Of a DNA stretch of 64,000 bases, positions 17,601 to 24,694 are shown piece after piece. Position 1 is the first letter of the stretch. Each line of letters opens with the position of its first letter. The stretch lies in contig NZ_WNZW01000003.1 in assembly GCF_009725165.1 (NCBI RefSeq), positions 186,001 through 250,000 on the forward strand. Direction: 5' to 3'. A model generated the notes under the pieces. It was given only the letters and a program-made list of their open reading frames with translations. It searched no databases and was not told the DNA's origin. The stretch is from Paenibacillus woosongensis (lineage in GTDB: Bacteria > Bacillota > Bacilli > Paenibacillales > Paenibacillaceae). Both the position numbers and the translations under genes were made by a program.

Positions 17601-18132
17601 GGTAGAGCCTCCGGTAGAACCACCAGTAGAGCCTCCGGTAGAACCACCAGTAGAACCTCCGGTAGAGCCGCCAGTAACACCACCGGTAGAGCCGCCGGTA
17701 ACACCACCGGTAGAGCCGCCGGTAACACCACCGGTGAAACCACCGGTAAAACCGCCAGTGACTCTGCCGGTAACACCGCCAGTAGCGCCGCCGGTTACCA
17801 CGCCAGAAGAGCCGGAAAACCCGGTAGAACCTCAGGAGCCCGTGGAGAACGGCGAGGATGGCGAATCCGCCGAAAATGCCTCGACTGGCGAGGGCAATCC
17901 GCCTCAATCCGGGGCAGGCGGTCAAAACCAGGAAGAACAGACGAATGCCAATGATGGTAAAAATGTGTCAGGAGCTGGCCAAGGAGCCCAGGATCATCCG
18001 AGTAAATCGGACAAGGGCGTGACCCAGCTGCCGAAAACGGGAGAAAGCTCTGATCTGCCTTACTATGCAGCAGGATTGGCGATCATAGCCGCCGGAATCT
18101 ATTTGCGGCGAAAAACTACCAAACAAGCTTAG
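14608..18132 (+). CDS. LPXTG-anchored surface adhesin with Cna-type domains
   Basis: A 1174-residue cell-wall protein. A signal peptide (1-27, cut after 'GLASAN' or close by) precedes a series of Ig-like adhesive modules related to the Cna collagen-binding/isopeptide fold, roughly residues 35-880; module borders are marked by recurring 'WSIDVN', 'WVIEYN', 'WSIEIN', 'WTIRAN', 'WTIYIN' strands. A SpaA/Cna-B domain follows at about 890-975 ('LEITKVD', 'YVLEELQAPAGYELL'). Next is a PPV-repeat wall spanner (989-1064), then LPKTG (1141-1145), a hydrophobic helix and a basic tail (RRKTTKQA). Sortase at 18267 is the likely anchoring enzyme. ATG 14608 follows AGGAGA. Ligand unknown. Confidence 0.93.
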   Translation: MRKKGFVLLVAAMLFLHSIIGPGLASANTPLGSSSNSKSILTKVTLKDGAGSVIDAVYNPNADPVVMGAPVTLEYEWELENGHDYVAGSTFEFDIPQEFELYNSVNGILEISGLEIGRFAASKNGHVIVTFDEDVSGYSDVGGTIIFNTNFSKTSITGSTEVAIPFPIRGGQQVAIVHFKPEKGSLLDKSGSAAGDKQIHWSIDVNTLLERIDQAVITDETPPGLSLDVSSIQVNKLIVNVDGSSQLGAPVLSGYTLDTQSLDGFRIEFDSTLDSAYRITYTTNVGNGDETSFTNTAKLTGSKSADASKTVPIQRPEVLSKRFESYDEQTRTMTWVIEYNFRGKHIPQGILEDRFNDTQHLVAGTLEVVDRETGTLLSEGTGNDYTLTLVPAANGKTGFDLTFNAPIDSGYIIKYDTKANGRVLKDELVENTVTTDVYGYKTASGIHKNLVIQKAHVATDYSAKEASWSIEINKDNYTMKDVVITDKFVNSGQQFKPGSLMVKDQHGTVLSAPADYEFAAASPDMKQGFTIDFKQPISGAHTVTYVTYFNPEWKDNGDVTRFLNRATITGEEAGGTLVNVTAEATLWPDGLTQTNGSKSGEYDPRTKEITWTIRANYNKKSLTGAVITDVLKQGQKYVDGSLEVYEMTLTGGWNGTSRGNPVDLAKYTLTPPTEANGNELQISFSTMDDKTPYWIEFKTSLQDSVIIDKGAVENEAMFQEGNSTLATWKGSASIPQGGEFVSKGGEQNDDRIDWTIYINRGQSYVEDAKIIDEPTPNQVLVEDSFRLYKAKVDANGVSPDITGLTPLQEGVDYTLVIAPDDSGNFELLFNDPISEAYILKYQSLIDAGNGDAIGNKVHFEGTGIKTDKMVSNKEIIVMTSGGSGTGSGIRGNLEITKVDQDDAAQVLEGAVFVLQDAKGKRPAITKTTDVDGKALFTDLLYGDYVLEELQAPAGYELLDAPISVTIDSSIKANGNVKRVAVANEKEAEPPVTPPVTPPVEPPVEPPVEPPVEPPVEPPVEPPVTPPVEPPVTPPVEPPVTPPVKPPVKPPVTLPVTPPVAPPVTTPEEPENPVEPQEPVENGEDGESAENASTGEGNPPQSGAGGQNQEEQTNANDGKNVSGAGQGAQDHPSKSDKGVTQLPKTGESSDLPYYAAGLAIIAAGIYLRRKTTKQA
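17572..17799 (+). repeat. 19 tandem 12-bp repeats encoding PPV(T/E/K)
   Basis: Nineteen four-residue units of the form Pro-Pro-Val-X (X = T, E, K or A; one unit is LPVT) are encoded by a 12-bp unit roughly CCN CCR GTA RMR. They form a stiff extended spacer that carries the adhesin through the peptidoglycan. The near-identical DNA makes the copy number prone to slippage. Confidence 0.9.
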
Positions 18133-18139
18133 ATGAAGG

Positions 18140-18176
18140 ATCCTTTCTCGGCAATTGCCGGGAAAGGATTTTTTTT
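18140..18176 (+). terminator. terminator after the adhesin gene
   Basis: ATCCTTTC-CGGCAATTGCCG-GAAAGGAT forms a long, nearly perfect stem (18140-18169) followed by eight T residues. It separates the adhesin from the sortase, which has its own promoter (site C). Confidence 0.92.
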
Positions 18177-18184
18177 ATTCATAA

Positions 18185-18219
18185 AAGTTGAGAAATTGTA
18201 TAGAAACAGATTATATACT
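18185..18219 (+). promoter_or_regulatory. activator-type promoter, SARP-like site C
   Basis: AAGTTGAG (18185-18192) and TTGTATAG (18196-18203) are direct repeats starting 11 bp apart, and exactly ten bases lead to TATACT (18214-18219). It drives the sortase gene. The 17-bp core GTTGAGAAATTGTATAG differs from site A at one position and from site B at two. Confidence 0.75.
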
Positions 18220-18266
18220 GGGCAAATCAAACAAGAAACAAGAATGGATAGACAGGAGTACAGGAT

Positions 18267-18953
18267 ATGCGTAAGTTAGCGTACGTTTTGATTGTTGCTG
18301 GAGTATGCATCGTTTTATATCCCAAATTGAGCGTATTGTACAGCGAGTATAAACAGGAAATGCTTCTGCAAGATATTGAAAACGCTGAGCAAAGCCGCAG
18401 GCAAGCAGACAACGTTGATCTAAACGACCTGCAATCAAGTTATGCGCAGGTATCCCAGTGGCTTGAAGAAATGAATACGGAGTCTGAGCCGGCGATTGCC
18501 CATACGAAGCTTAATAATTTTGAGGAGGAAGAGGGATTGGGGACGATCCTCATCGATGTTATTGATTTGAAGCTGCCGATATTGGAAGGCGCTACTAAGC
18601 AGAATTTGCAGCATGCGGCCGCGCATATGACGGAGACCGCTCCCCTTGGACAGGTAGGTAATGCAGCCATAGCTGCGCATCGTTCCCGGACAGCCGGAAG
18701 GTTGTTCAATCGGCTGGATGAGGTTAAAGTAGGAGATGAAATAACCGTTCGTTCCAAGGGAGAGCAGTTCGTATACACAGTGTACGAAATTTCAGTTGTC
18801 GAACCAACCGATGTTTCCGTGCTGGAGAATCGCGGCAGCGAGAGGACGCTCACCTTGATTACTTGCGATCCGCTGGTTAACCCTACCCATCGATTGATTG
18901 TCCATGCCAAGCAGGACGTTAGGGAAGGCGAACAAGCAGCGGGAAATGAGTAG
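18267..18953 (+). CDS. class D sortase
   Basis: A 228-residue membrane-anchored transpeptidase that cleaves LPXTG between Thr and Gly and links the protein to peptidoglycan. An N-terminal signal anchor (about 4-20) is followed by a polar linker and the sortase barrel. The catalytic triad is visible: H138 (AAHRS), C200 (LITCDP) and R209 (THRLIV). Length and the 'LPILEGATKQNLQHAAAHM' segment fit class D. ATG 18267 follows AGGAG. It shares promoter architecture with the LPKTG adhesin directly upstream, its probable substrate, and lies 65 bases ahead of the hybrid sensor kinase. Confidence 0.93.
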   Translation: MRKLAYVLIVAGVCIVLYPKLSVLYSEYKQEMLLQDIENAEQSRRQADNVDLNDLQSSYAQVSQWLEEMNTESEPAIAHTKLNNFEEEEGLGTILIDVIDLKLPILEGATKQNLQHAAAHMTETAPLGQVGNAAIAAHRSRTAGRLFNRLDEVKVGDEITVRSKGEQFVYTVYEISVVEPTDVSVLENRGSERTLTLITCDPLVNPTHRLIVHAKQDVREGEQAAGNE

Positions 18954-19018
18954 ACTACCCTTCTTAATTTTGTTGTGAGGCATGGTCTACAATCTTACCG
19001 TAAAGGAATTGTTGAGCC

Positions 19019-22000
19019 TTGTCCATTTCAAAAAAACAGATGACAACGAAAAAAGTATTCATTTATCTCGGTATATTTTTACTTGTGCTGGTCAGCCTGA
19101 GGATGCTCTGGTACTCTTTTCGCATCATGCCCGAGCATCCTCAGGCAGAACGCGGAGAACTGGACCTTAGACATTGGCAGTTCAGCGATCGGCAGGTTAT
19201 TACACTGAATGGAGAGTGGGAATTTTACCCCGGGCAATTTATAAGTCCAGCAGCAAGCGGAGAGCAGCGGGATGAACTCGATAGACTCTACATGCAGGTG
19301 CCGGGAAAATGGAGCTCTTCCATAAATCAAAAATTCGGCTATGGAACGTACCGCCTTCGGGTTTTGATTCAGGATACGGACGGCGTATATTCGATTCAGC
19401 TTCCGAATGTCCAGTCAGCATCACGATTGTACATAAACGGTCAAATGTATGGTGAAATGGGACACCCTGCAGAGACAAAGGAACACAACAAAGCAAGAAA
19501 CGTTCCATATTCCGTTAATTTTCACACTGCTAAAACTGAAGTTGAGGTTCTTCTCCATGTCTCGAATTTCCATATCTACGGCATGGGCGGTATAGTACAG
19601 TCCGTAAAATTTGGAACTGCTACGGCCATGATGAATGAGAGGCTGCTGTCCGAAATGCTGCAGATCGTCGTATGCGTCGTATTGCTGCTGCATGGCATAT
19701 ATGCCGGAATTTTGTTTGGGCTTGGTCACCGCGGCAAAGAATTGCTTTACTTTGCGCTTATGATTTTTTTTGCCGTCCTCTCCGTGTTGACGGACGACGA
19801 CAAGCTGCTTCTGGTATGGATGCCTATCCCAATGGCATGGGTCTTTAAGCTGAAGATTATCATCTACATTTGCTTGGCTATTTTTCTAATGATGTGCACG
19901 AAATCTCTTCTAGGCCGACAGGAGAATCGAAGAACCGTTCGCGCGCTTCTCGTGTTTAGCGCTGCAGGCATGCTGCTTATGATCGGTTTGCCGGACCGCT
20001 ATTTGAGAGTGGGTAATCATCTACTGCTTATCATTATGCTTGCTGTCATTATTCTTGTTCCATACTTCGCATTCCGCTCTATTCGGGAAGGGGAGAAGTC
20101 GGCCGTATTCATTCTTATGGCAGCTGCTGCCGTTTCCATAAATATATTTATTGGCGGAATCATCAAGAGTAGATTTTGGGCGGATATGCCTTACTACCCG
20201 CTGGATTTGATCATTGCATTTGTCAGTTTTGCGGCCTTCTGGTTCATCCGGTTTGCACAGACGACATTTCATGCGAAAAGGCTTGCTGAACGGCTGCAAG
20301 AGGAAGACAAGCGAAAAGACGAATTCCTCGCCAATACTTCACACGAGCTGCGTAATCCGCTGCACGGCATGATCAACATGGCGCAGGCAGTGCTTGATAA
20401 CGGACAGAATCGTCTGATAGACAGGCATCGCAGCGACCTGAAGCTCTTGATCCAGATCGGTCAGCGCCTGTCGCTTCAGCTCAATGATTTGCTGGACGTT
20501 TCATTGCTCCGAGAGGGGCAAATCCGCCTGGATAAGCAGAGCGTGAGTGTGCAGGCGACGGCTTCCGGCGTAGTCGAGATGCTTCGTTATTTAAGCGATG
20601 CGAAAAAGCTGGAAATCGTGCTGGATGTGCCTGATGCGTTTCCGCGCGTGCTTGCCGACGAGAACAGGCTGGTGCAAATCCTGTTCAATTTGCTGCATAA
20701 CGCAATTAAATATACGAACGAAGGCTTCATCGTACTGTCGGCGGAAGTGCATGAGAACCAGGCTCGTATTTACGTTAGAGATACTGGCATCGGCATGGAC
20801 GAAGAGAATAAGCGCAGAGTATTTCTACCGTATCATCAGGGGACTTCTAATGCACCGGCCATACAAGGCGGACTGGGACTAGGGCTCAGCATTTGCAAGC
20901 AATTTGTCGAGCTGCATGGAAGCAGCTTGGAGCTGCAATCCGAGCCCGGTCAAGGCTCCGTATTCAGTTTTTCGCTGCCTCTGGCCGTGGCCGATCAAAA
21001 TAAAGCGGCACCAGAACCAGGGGGATCCGGGAAGAACGATGCAGCCTATATATTTTTAACTTCTACTGACAGGTTAGCCGAGTTGGCCGTTGCGGAGGAA
21101 TCCGCTCCAGAGCAGGAGACGGCCCAGTGGGACAGCCAGCCCAAAATAATCGCTGTGGATGACGATCCGGTAAATCTAAAAATACTGCAGCATATCCTTT
21201 CTCGAGAGCATTATCATATTTCGGCCGTAACCTCCGCCGAGGAAGCGTTGCAGCTCCTTGACTCGGGGGAATGGGACCTCGTCATTTCCGATGTCATGAT
21301 GCCAAATATATCGGGGTACGAACTGACGCGGGAAATTCGCCGCAAATATACAATTTCCGAGCTGCCGATTCTGCTCCTGACGGCAAGAAGCAGGTCCCAG
21401 GATATTGAAGCTGGCTTCAAGGCCGGAGCGAATGATTACTTAAGCAAGCCAATGGATGCGTTAGAGCTAAAAACAAGGGTGCAGGCTTTGATTTCCTTAA
21501 AGCGGTCAATTATGGAGCGTCTGCACATGGAGGCTGCTTGGCTTCAGGCACAGATTCAGCCGCACTTTCTGTATAACACGCTAAACTCTGTGGCCTCGCT
21601 CAGTGTCATGGATACGTCAAGAATGGTAGTTCTTCTCGAGCGGTTTGGCAGTTATTTGCGGACCAGTTTTGATGTGCGCAATTTGCAGCGGCTTGTGCCG
21701 ATTGAACATGAGCTTGAGATGCTGCATTCTTATTTGTACATTGAGAAGGAGCGCTTCGGTGAGCGTCTGCAGGTGGTCTGGGACTTGCAGGATTACAGCA
21801 GCGTTCAGATACCTCCCCTATCCATGCAGCCCATCGTGGAAAATTCGGTCAGACACGGCCTGCTGACACGGGTAAGCGGAGGTACGGTAACGATCCGCAT
21901 CCATAATCACCCAGACTATACAGAGATCATCGTTGAGGATGACGGCGTAGGCATTGAGGAAGATAAGCTGCGATGCCTGCTTGAGACCGACTCCCATTCG

Positions 22001-22138
22001 CGCCGTGGGATCGGGCTTATCAATACAGACCGGCGCTTGAAGCAGCTCTATGGACAGGGTTTACATATAAGCAGCGTTCCTGGCGAAGGAACAAGGGTGG
22101 CTTTTCAGATACCTAAGCCCAAATCATTGCCTGACTGA
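19019..22138 (+). CDS. 7TMR-DISM hybrid sensor with two kinase modules
   Basis: A 1039-residue membrane sensor. An N-terminal helix (about 12-30) and an extracellular galactose-binding-like 7TMR-DISM region (about 45-200) precede seven membrane helices (about 210-415). Then come HisKA ('NTSHELRNPLHGM', about 435-445), a HATPase with 'GLGLGLSICKQF', a receiver domain (about 705-820, 'ISDVMMPN'), and a second LytS-type kinase module ('QIQPHFLYNTLNSVASL') with its own HATPase up to the C-terminus. It can thus perform an internal relay and phosphorylate a separate regulator; the REC-BTAD protein at 12713 is the candidate. The start TTG 19019 (AAAGGAA upstream) is not certain; ATG 19040 is the alternative. 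Confidence 0.9.
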   Translation: MSISKKQMTTKKVFIYLGIFLLVLVSLRMLWYSFRIMPEHPQAERGELDLRHWQFSDRQVITLNGEWEFYPGQFISPAASGEQRDELDRLYMQVPGKWSSSINQKFGYGTYRLRVLIQDTDGVYSIQLPNVQSASRLYINGQMYGEMGHPAETKEHNKARNVPYSVNFHTAKTEVEVLLHVSNFHIYGMGGIVQSVKFGTATAMMNERLLSEMLQIVVCVVLLLHGIYAGILFGLGHRGKELLYFALMIFFAVLSVLTDDDKLLLVWMPIPMAWVFKLKIIIYICLAIFLMMCTKSLLGRQENRRTVRALLVFSAAGMLLMIGLPDRYLRVGNHLLLIIMLAVIILVPYFAFRSIREGEKSAVFILMAAAAVSINIFIGGIIKSRFWADMPYYPLDLIIAFVSFAAFWFIRFAQTTFHAKRLAERLQEEDKRKDEFLANTSHELRNPLHGMINMAQAVLDNGQNRLIDRHRSDLKLLIQIGQRLSLQLNDLLDVSLLREGQIRLDKQSVSVQATASGVVEMLRYLSDAKKLEIVLDVPDAFPRVLADENRLVQILFNLLHNAIKYTNEGFIVLSAEVHENQARIYVRDTGIGMDEENKRRVFLPYHQGTSNAPAIQGGLGLGLSICKQFVELHGSSLELQSEPGQGSVFSFSLPLAVADQNKAAPEPGGSGKNDAAYIFLTSTDRLAELAVAEESAPEQETAQWDSQPKIIAVDDDPVNLKILQHILSREHYHISAVTSAEEALQLLDSGEWDLVISDVMMPNISGYELTREIRRKYTISELPILLLTARSRSQDIEAGFKAGANDYLSKPMDALELKTRVQALISLKRSIMERLHMEAAWLQAQIQPHFLYNTLNSVASLSVMDTSRMVVLLERFGSYLRTSFDVRNLQRLVPIEHELEMLHSYLYIEKERFGERLQVVWDLQDYSSVQIPPLSMQPIVENSVRHGLLTRVSGGTVTIRIHNHPDYTEIIVEDDGVGIEEDKLRCLLETDSHSRRGIGLINTDRRLKQLYGQGLHISSVPGEGTRVAFQIPKPKSLPD

Positions 22139-22192
22139 CCTTGATCCTTCGCTGTTTATAGTTCTTTTTATGAAATGGGATGTGATAAGAGT

Positions 22193-22858
22193 ATGGCAGA
22201 ACATGCAGGAACGATGTATATCATAATTATCGGTGTTTTAAGTGCAGTGCTTGTCGGTATGACCATTGTTCTCCGGTCGTTGCTCCGTGAGAGAGCAGAC
22301 CTGATGAAGCTGGCTTATACCGATGCCGTCACTGGGCTTATGAATCGAAATGGTTTCGATCATTTCTGGACGCGTCATAAAGGGAAGGATCATCTGGCTG
22401 TATTGTCTCTAGATCTGGATCATTTCAAAGAGATTAATGACACGTACGGTCATATGGCGGGAGATCAGCTCCTGCATGATGTCAGTATCGGCCTGCGCCA
22501 AATCACGAATAAAAATCAGCTGGCTTTTCGCATCGGGGGCGATGAGTTCGTCTTTATCATGAAAAATTGCGATCCGAACAAGGTGGAGATATTGGCGGCG
22601 CTAATCTTGGATAAAATCAGCCGGCCGTTTGAAATTCAGGGGCGTAACATCAAGGTCACAGGGAGCATCGGGATCAGTATTAGTGAAGGGCGTAAGGTCG
22701 ACCGGCTGCGAATGATGGCTGAAGCTGATCTAGCGATGTATCATGCCAAGAAGCTTGGCAGAAACCGGTATTCGCTTTACAGGGAGGAAAGGCATAAGTA
22801 TTTAAAGGAATTGGAATACACGCTTAGGAAGAAACATAAGAGAAAAATGCTATATTAA
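22193..22858 (+). CDS. membrane-anchored diguanylate cyclase (GGDEF)
   Basis: A 221-residue protein with one N-terminal membrane helix (about 8-30) and a GGDEF domain (about 45-200). The active-site loop is intact (IGGDEF), and the 'YTDAVTGLMNRNGFD' and 'DLDHFKEINDTYGHMAGD' motifs are present, so it should make cyclic di-GMP. I see no RxxD product-inhibition site just before GGDEF. The start is ATG 22193 after GGGATGTGAT; ATG 22175 lacks a ribosome site. It lies 54 bases after the hybrid sensor and may be cotranscribed, which would link c-di-GMP to the surface-protein locus. Confidence 0.88.
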   Translation: MAEHAGTMYIIIIGVLSAVLVGMTIVLRSLLRERADLMKLAYTDAVTGLMNRNGFDHFWTRHKGKDHLAVLSLDLDHFKEINDTYGHMAGDQLLHDVSIGLRQITNKNQLAFRIGGDEFVFIMKNCDPNKVEILAALILDKISRPFEIQGRNIKVTGSIGISISEGRKVDRLRMMAEADLAMYHAKKLGRNRYSLYREERHKYLKELEYTLRKKHKRKMLY

Positions 22859-22872
22859 ATCCGTCTGTCAAA

Positions 22873-22905
22873 GACGCGTCATCCCTACAGGGGAGGCGCG
22901 TTTTT
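22873..22905 (+). terminator. terminator after the GGDEF gene
   Basis: ACGCGTCATCCC-TACA-GGGGAGGCGCGT folds into an interrupted stem followed by TTTTT. It ends the sortase/sensor/GGDEF transcript. Confidence 0.75.
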
Positions 22906-22962
22906 GCTATTTCATGCTGTTCGAGCTTACTGGACGGAAAATTTAAGAAATTTGCAGCAAAA

Positions 22963-23018
22963 TCTTAAGATAATCTTAATAATTTCTTACGCGGAAAGAA
23001 AACTCTGACCCCGATAAT
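22963..23018 (+). promoter_or_regulatory. WalR/PhoP-like triple hexamer and promoter
   Basis: TCTTAA (22963-22968), TCTTAA (22974-22979) and TCTTAC (22985-22990) recur at exactly 11-bp spacing, the pattern bound by OmpR-family regulators. The hexamer is one base from the WalR consensus TGTWAH. The array ends where the -35 box would lie for the -10 box GATAAT (23013-23018), as for an activator. The target is a DD-carboxypeptidase, in keeping with cell-wall control. Confidence 0.6.
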
Positions 23019-23076
23019 GGAACTATCGAATTCAACTGACCTATGCTTGCGCAAGGAGGAAAGGGGTTACCAGTTC

Positions 23077-24000
23077 TTGCGAAAAAAAGGGCTTGTACTG
23101 TTTGCAGTCATCGGAATGCTGCTCCTGGCCAACTCTCCGCAGCTTGATCGTCTGCACCTGAGCGCGTCGGCGTTCATGAATAAAGCCAAAGCGCATTGGC
23201 GTGTGATAACAGCGCCCGGGCTAGGCGGACTAGAAGGAAAATCCATGCTCGTCATGGATCGTGAGACCGGAAAAATCTTATATGCCCATAATGATAAAAA
23301 GCGAATGTATCCTGCCAGCACAACCAAGATATTAACGGCGCTGATCGTGCTTGAAAGAGGCAATCCCGATGAGATTGTAACGGTTGGCAAGGAAGCGCGG
23401 CTTCGTACAGCCGACGAGAGCACGGCAGGCCTGCACGAAGGGGACCAGCTGCCGGTTCGGGATCTGATCGCTGCGATGATGCTCCCTTCAGGGAACGATG
23501 CGGCCAGAACTGCGGCGGTATATATTGCGGAGAAAGAAATGGGTCGAAAGCTGGAGCCGGAGGAAGCGATCGATTATTTTGCCGGGCTGATGAATCAGCG
23601 GGCTAAGGAGCTTGGTGCGAAGAACAGCCATTTCGTCAATTCGCACGGGCTGCATGATCCGGATCATTATACGACGGCACGGGATATCGCAGTCATCGCC
23701 CAAGCTGCGATGAGTCATGAAGCCTTTCAGGGCATCGTTGGCGAGGCGGTTCACTACAGAGAGAGTACAGGGGAAACCACGGCTTTTCGTAACCGCAACA
23801 GACTGATTCAAAGTGATAATGAGTGGTATTTTCAGGGAGCTAACGGCATCAAGACGGGATACACCGAGAAGGCAGGTTATTGCCTGGTCGCCTCGGCCGT
23901 CCGAGATGACAAAGAGTTGATTTCCGTTGTTCTTCATTCGACTGAGCAAGGAGTTTGGTCGGACTCGGTCAAATTGCTGGATTACGGATTCCAAAGTTAG
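23077..24000 (+). CDS. D-alanyl-D-alanine carboxypeptidase (serine PBP)
   Basis: A 307-residue low-molecular-weight penicillin-binding protein of the DacF/DacB class that trims the terminal D-Ala from peptidoglycan stems. An N-terminal signal or anchor helix (about 4-20) is followed by the peptidase domain with S81xxK84 (STTK), S138-G139-N140 and K259-T260-G261. No C-terminal amphipathic anchor domain is visible, so it resembles the shorter secreted or N-anchored forms. I chose TTG 23077, ten bases after AAAGGGG, because the upstream ATG 23017 lies on the -10 box. The ECF sigma gene follows after 29 bases. Confidence 0.92.
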   Translation: MRKKGLVLFAVIGMLLLANSPQLDRLHLSASAFMNKAKAHWRVITAPGLGGLEGKSMLVMDRETGKILYAHNDKKRMYPASTTKILTALIVLERGNPDEIVTVGKEARLRTADESTAGLHEGDQLPVRDLIAAMMLPSGNDAARTAAVYIAEKEMGRKLEPEEAIDYFAGLMNQRAKELGAKNSHFVNSHGLHDPDHYTTARDIAVIAQAAMSHEAFQGIVGEAVHYRESTGETTAFRNRNRLIQSDNEWYFQGANGIKTGYTEKAGYCLVASAVRDDKELISVVLHSTEQGVWSDSVKLLDYGFQS

Positions 24001-24029
24001 AGAGAGAATAACGAAGGGGAGAATAGGAA

Positions 24030-24530
24030 ATGAGCGTATTATCGATCGATAAAGCTTACCGTGATTATAAAAATGACGTATACCGGTATCTGTTTTACTT
24101 ATGCCGCAACCACCATACCGCAGAGGATTTGACACAAGAGACGTTCTGCCGGGCATGGTCCCACCTGGAACAGCTGCCAGAGAAGAAAGTTAAGCCCTGG
24201 CTGTTCCGGGTTTCGCATAATGCTTACATAGATAAGCTGCGCAAGGAGAGCCGTTCCTCTTCTTATGAAAATGAATTTTTCTATCAGTTCGCAGGCGAGG
24301 AGACGCCGGAAACGTGGATGCTCCGGGAGGAGAGCCGTCAAGAGCTTTACAGCCAATTGTTGCTGCTGAATCTAAATCAGCGTCAGGCCGTGTTGCTCTA
24401 CGACATCCATGGCTTCTCTTACCAGGAAGCGGCGAATCTCATGGAAATTTCGTTGTCCAAATTCAAAATTACTCTATATCGCGCGAGACAAAGACTTCGC
24501 AACGAATCGAAGGCTACGGCGACCGCTTAA
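24030..24530 (+). CDS. ECF sigma factor (SigM-like)
   Basis: A 166-residue extracytoplasmic-function sigma factor. Region 2 is at about 10-75 ('DVYRYLFYLCRNHHTAEDLTQETFCRAW') and region 4 at about 105-160 ('QRQAVLLYDIHGFSYQEAANLMEISLSKFKITLYRARQRL'). It directs RNA polymerase to envelope-stress genes in known relatives. It lies 29 bases behind the DD-carboxypeptidase, so they are likely cotranscribed. No anti-sigma gene follows; a terminator comes six bases after the stop. Control is therefore transcriptional or by a distant anti-sigma factor. Confidence 0.9.
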   Translation: MSVLSIDKAYRDYKNDVYRYLFYLCRNHHTAEDLTQETFCRAWSHLEQLPEKKVKPWLFRVSHNAYIDKLRKESRSSSYENEFFYQFAGEETPETWMLREESRQELYSQLLLLNLNQRQAVLLYDIHGFSYQEAANLMEISLSKFKITLYRARQRLRNESKATATA

Positions 24531-24535
24531 CCACA

Positions 24536-24571
24536 AAGGCTGGGGAGATATCCCCGGCCTTATTTATTTTT
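24536..24571 (+). terminator. terminator after the sigma factor gene
   Basis: AAGGCTGGGG (24536-24545) pairs with CCCCGGCCTT (24552-24561) around a short loop, followed by ATTTATTTTT. It isolates the downstream catabolic cluster. Confidence 0.85.
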
Positions 24572-24579
24572 ACCGTTGG

Positions 24580-24622
24580 TGTAAGCGCTTTTAAGGTCGA
24601 TTTAAAGACGTTGTCTTATAAT
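24580..24622 (+). promoter_or_regulatory. cre site and promoter of the catabolic cluster
   Basis: TGTAAGCGCTTTTA (24580-24593) matches the CcpA consensus TGWAANCGNTNWCA at 13 of 14 positions. TATAAT (24617-24622) is a consensus -10 box downstream; the -35 region touches the cre site. This predicts catabolite repression of the operon starting at 24695. Confidence 0.75.
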
Positions 24623-24694
24623 AACGGCGATTCTAGAATGAAATCGACAGGAGGTATTGATTTCCATCTGATCATATAACTAGTAGAGGTGAGA

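Noticed and set aside
17572..17799. CRISPR-like array
   Set aside because: Repeats are 12 bp, contiguous and in frame within a protein gene; there are no spacers.
17410..17925. Long open frames on the - strand through the adhesin's proline repeat (Gly-Gly-Ser-Thr or Tyr-Arg-Trp rich)
   Set aside because: They are a consequence of the 12-bp repeat having no stop codons on the reverse strand; no ribosome site.
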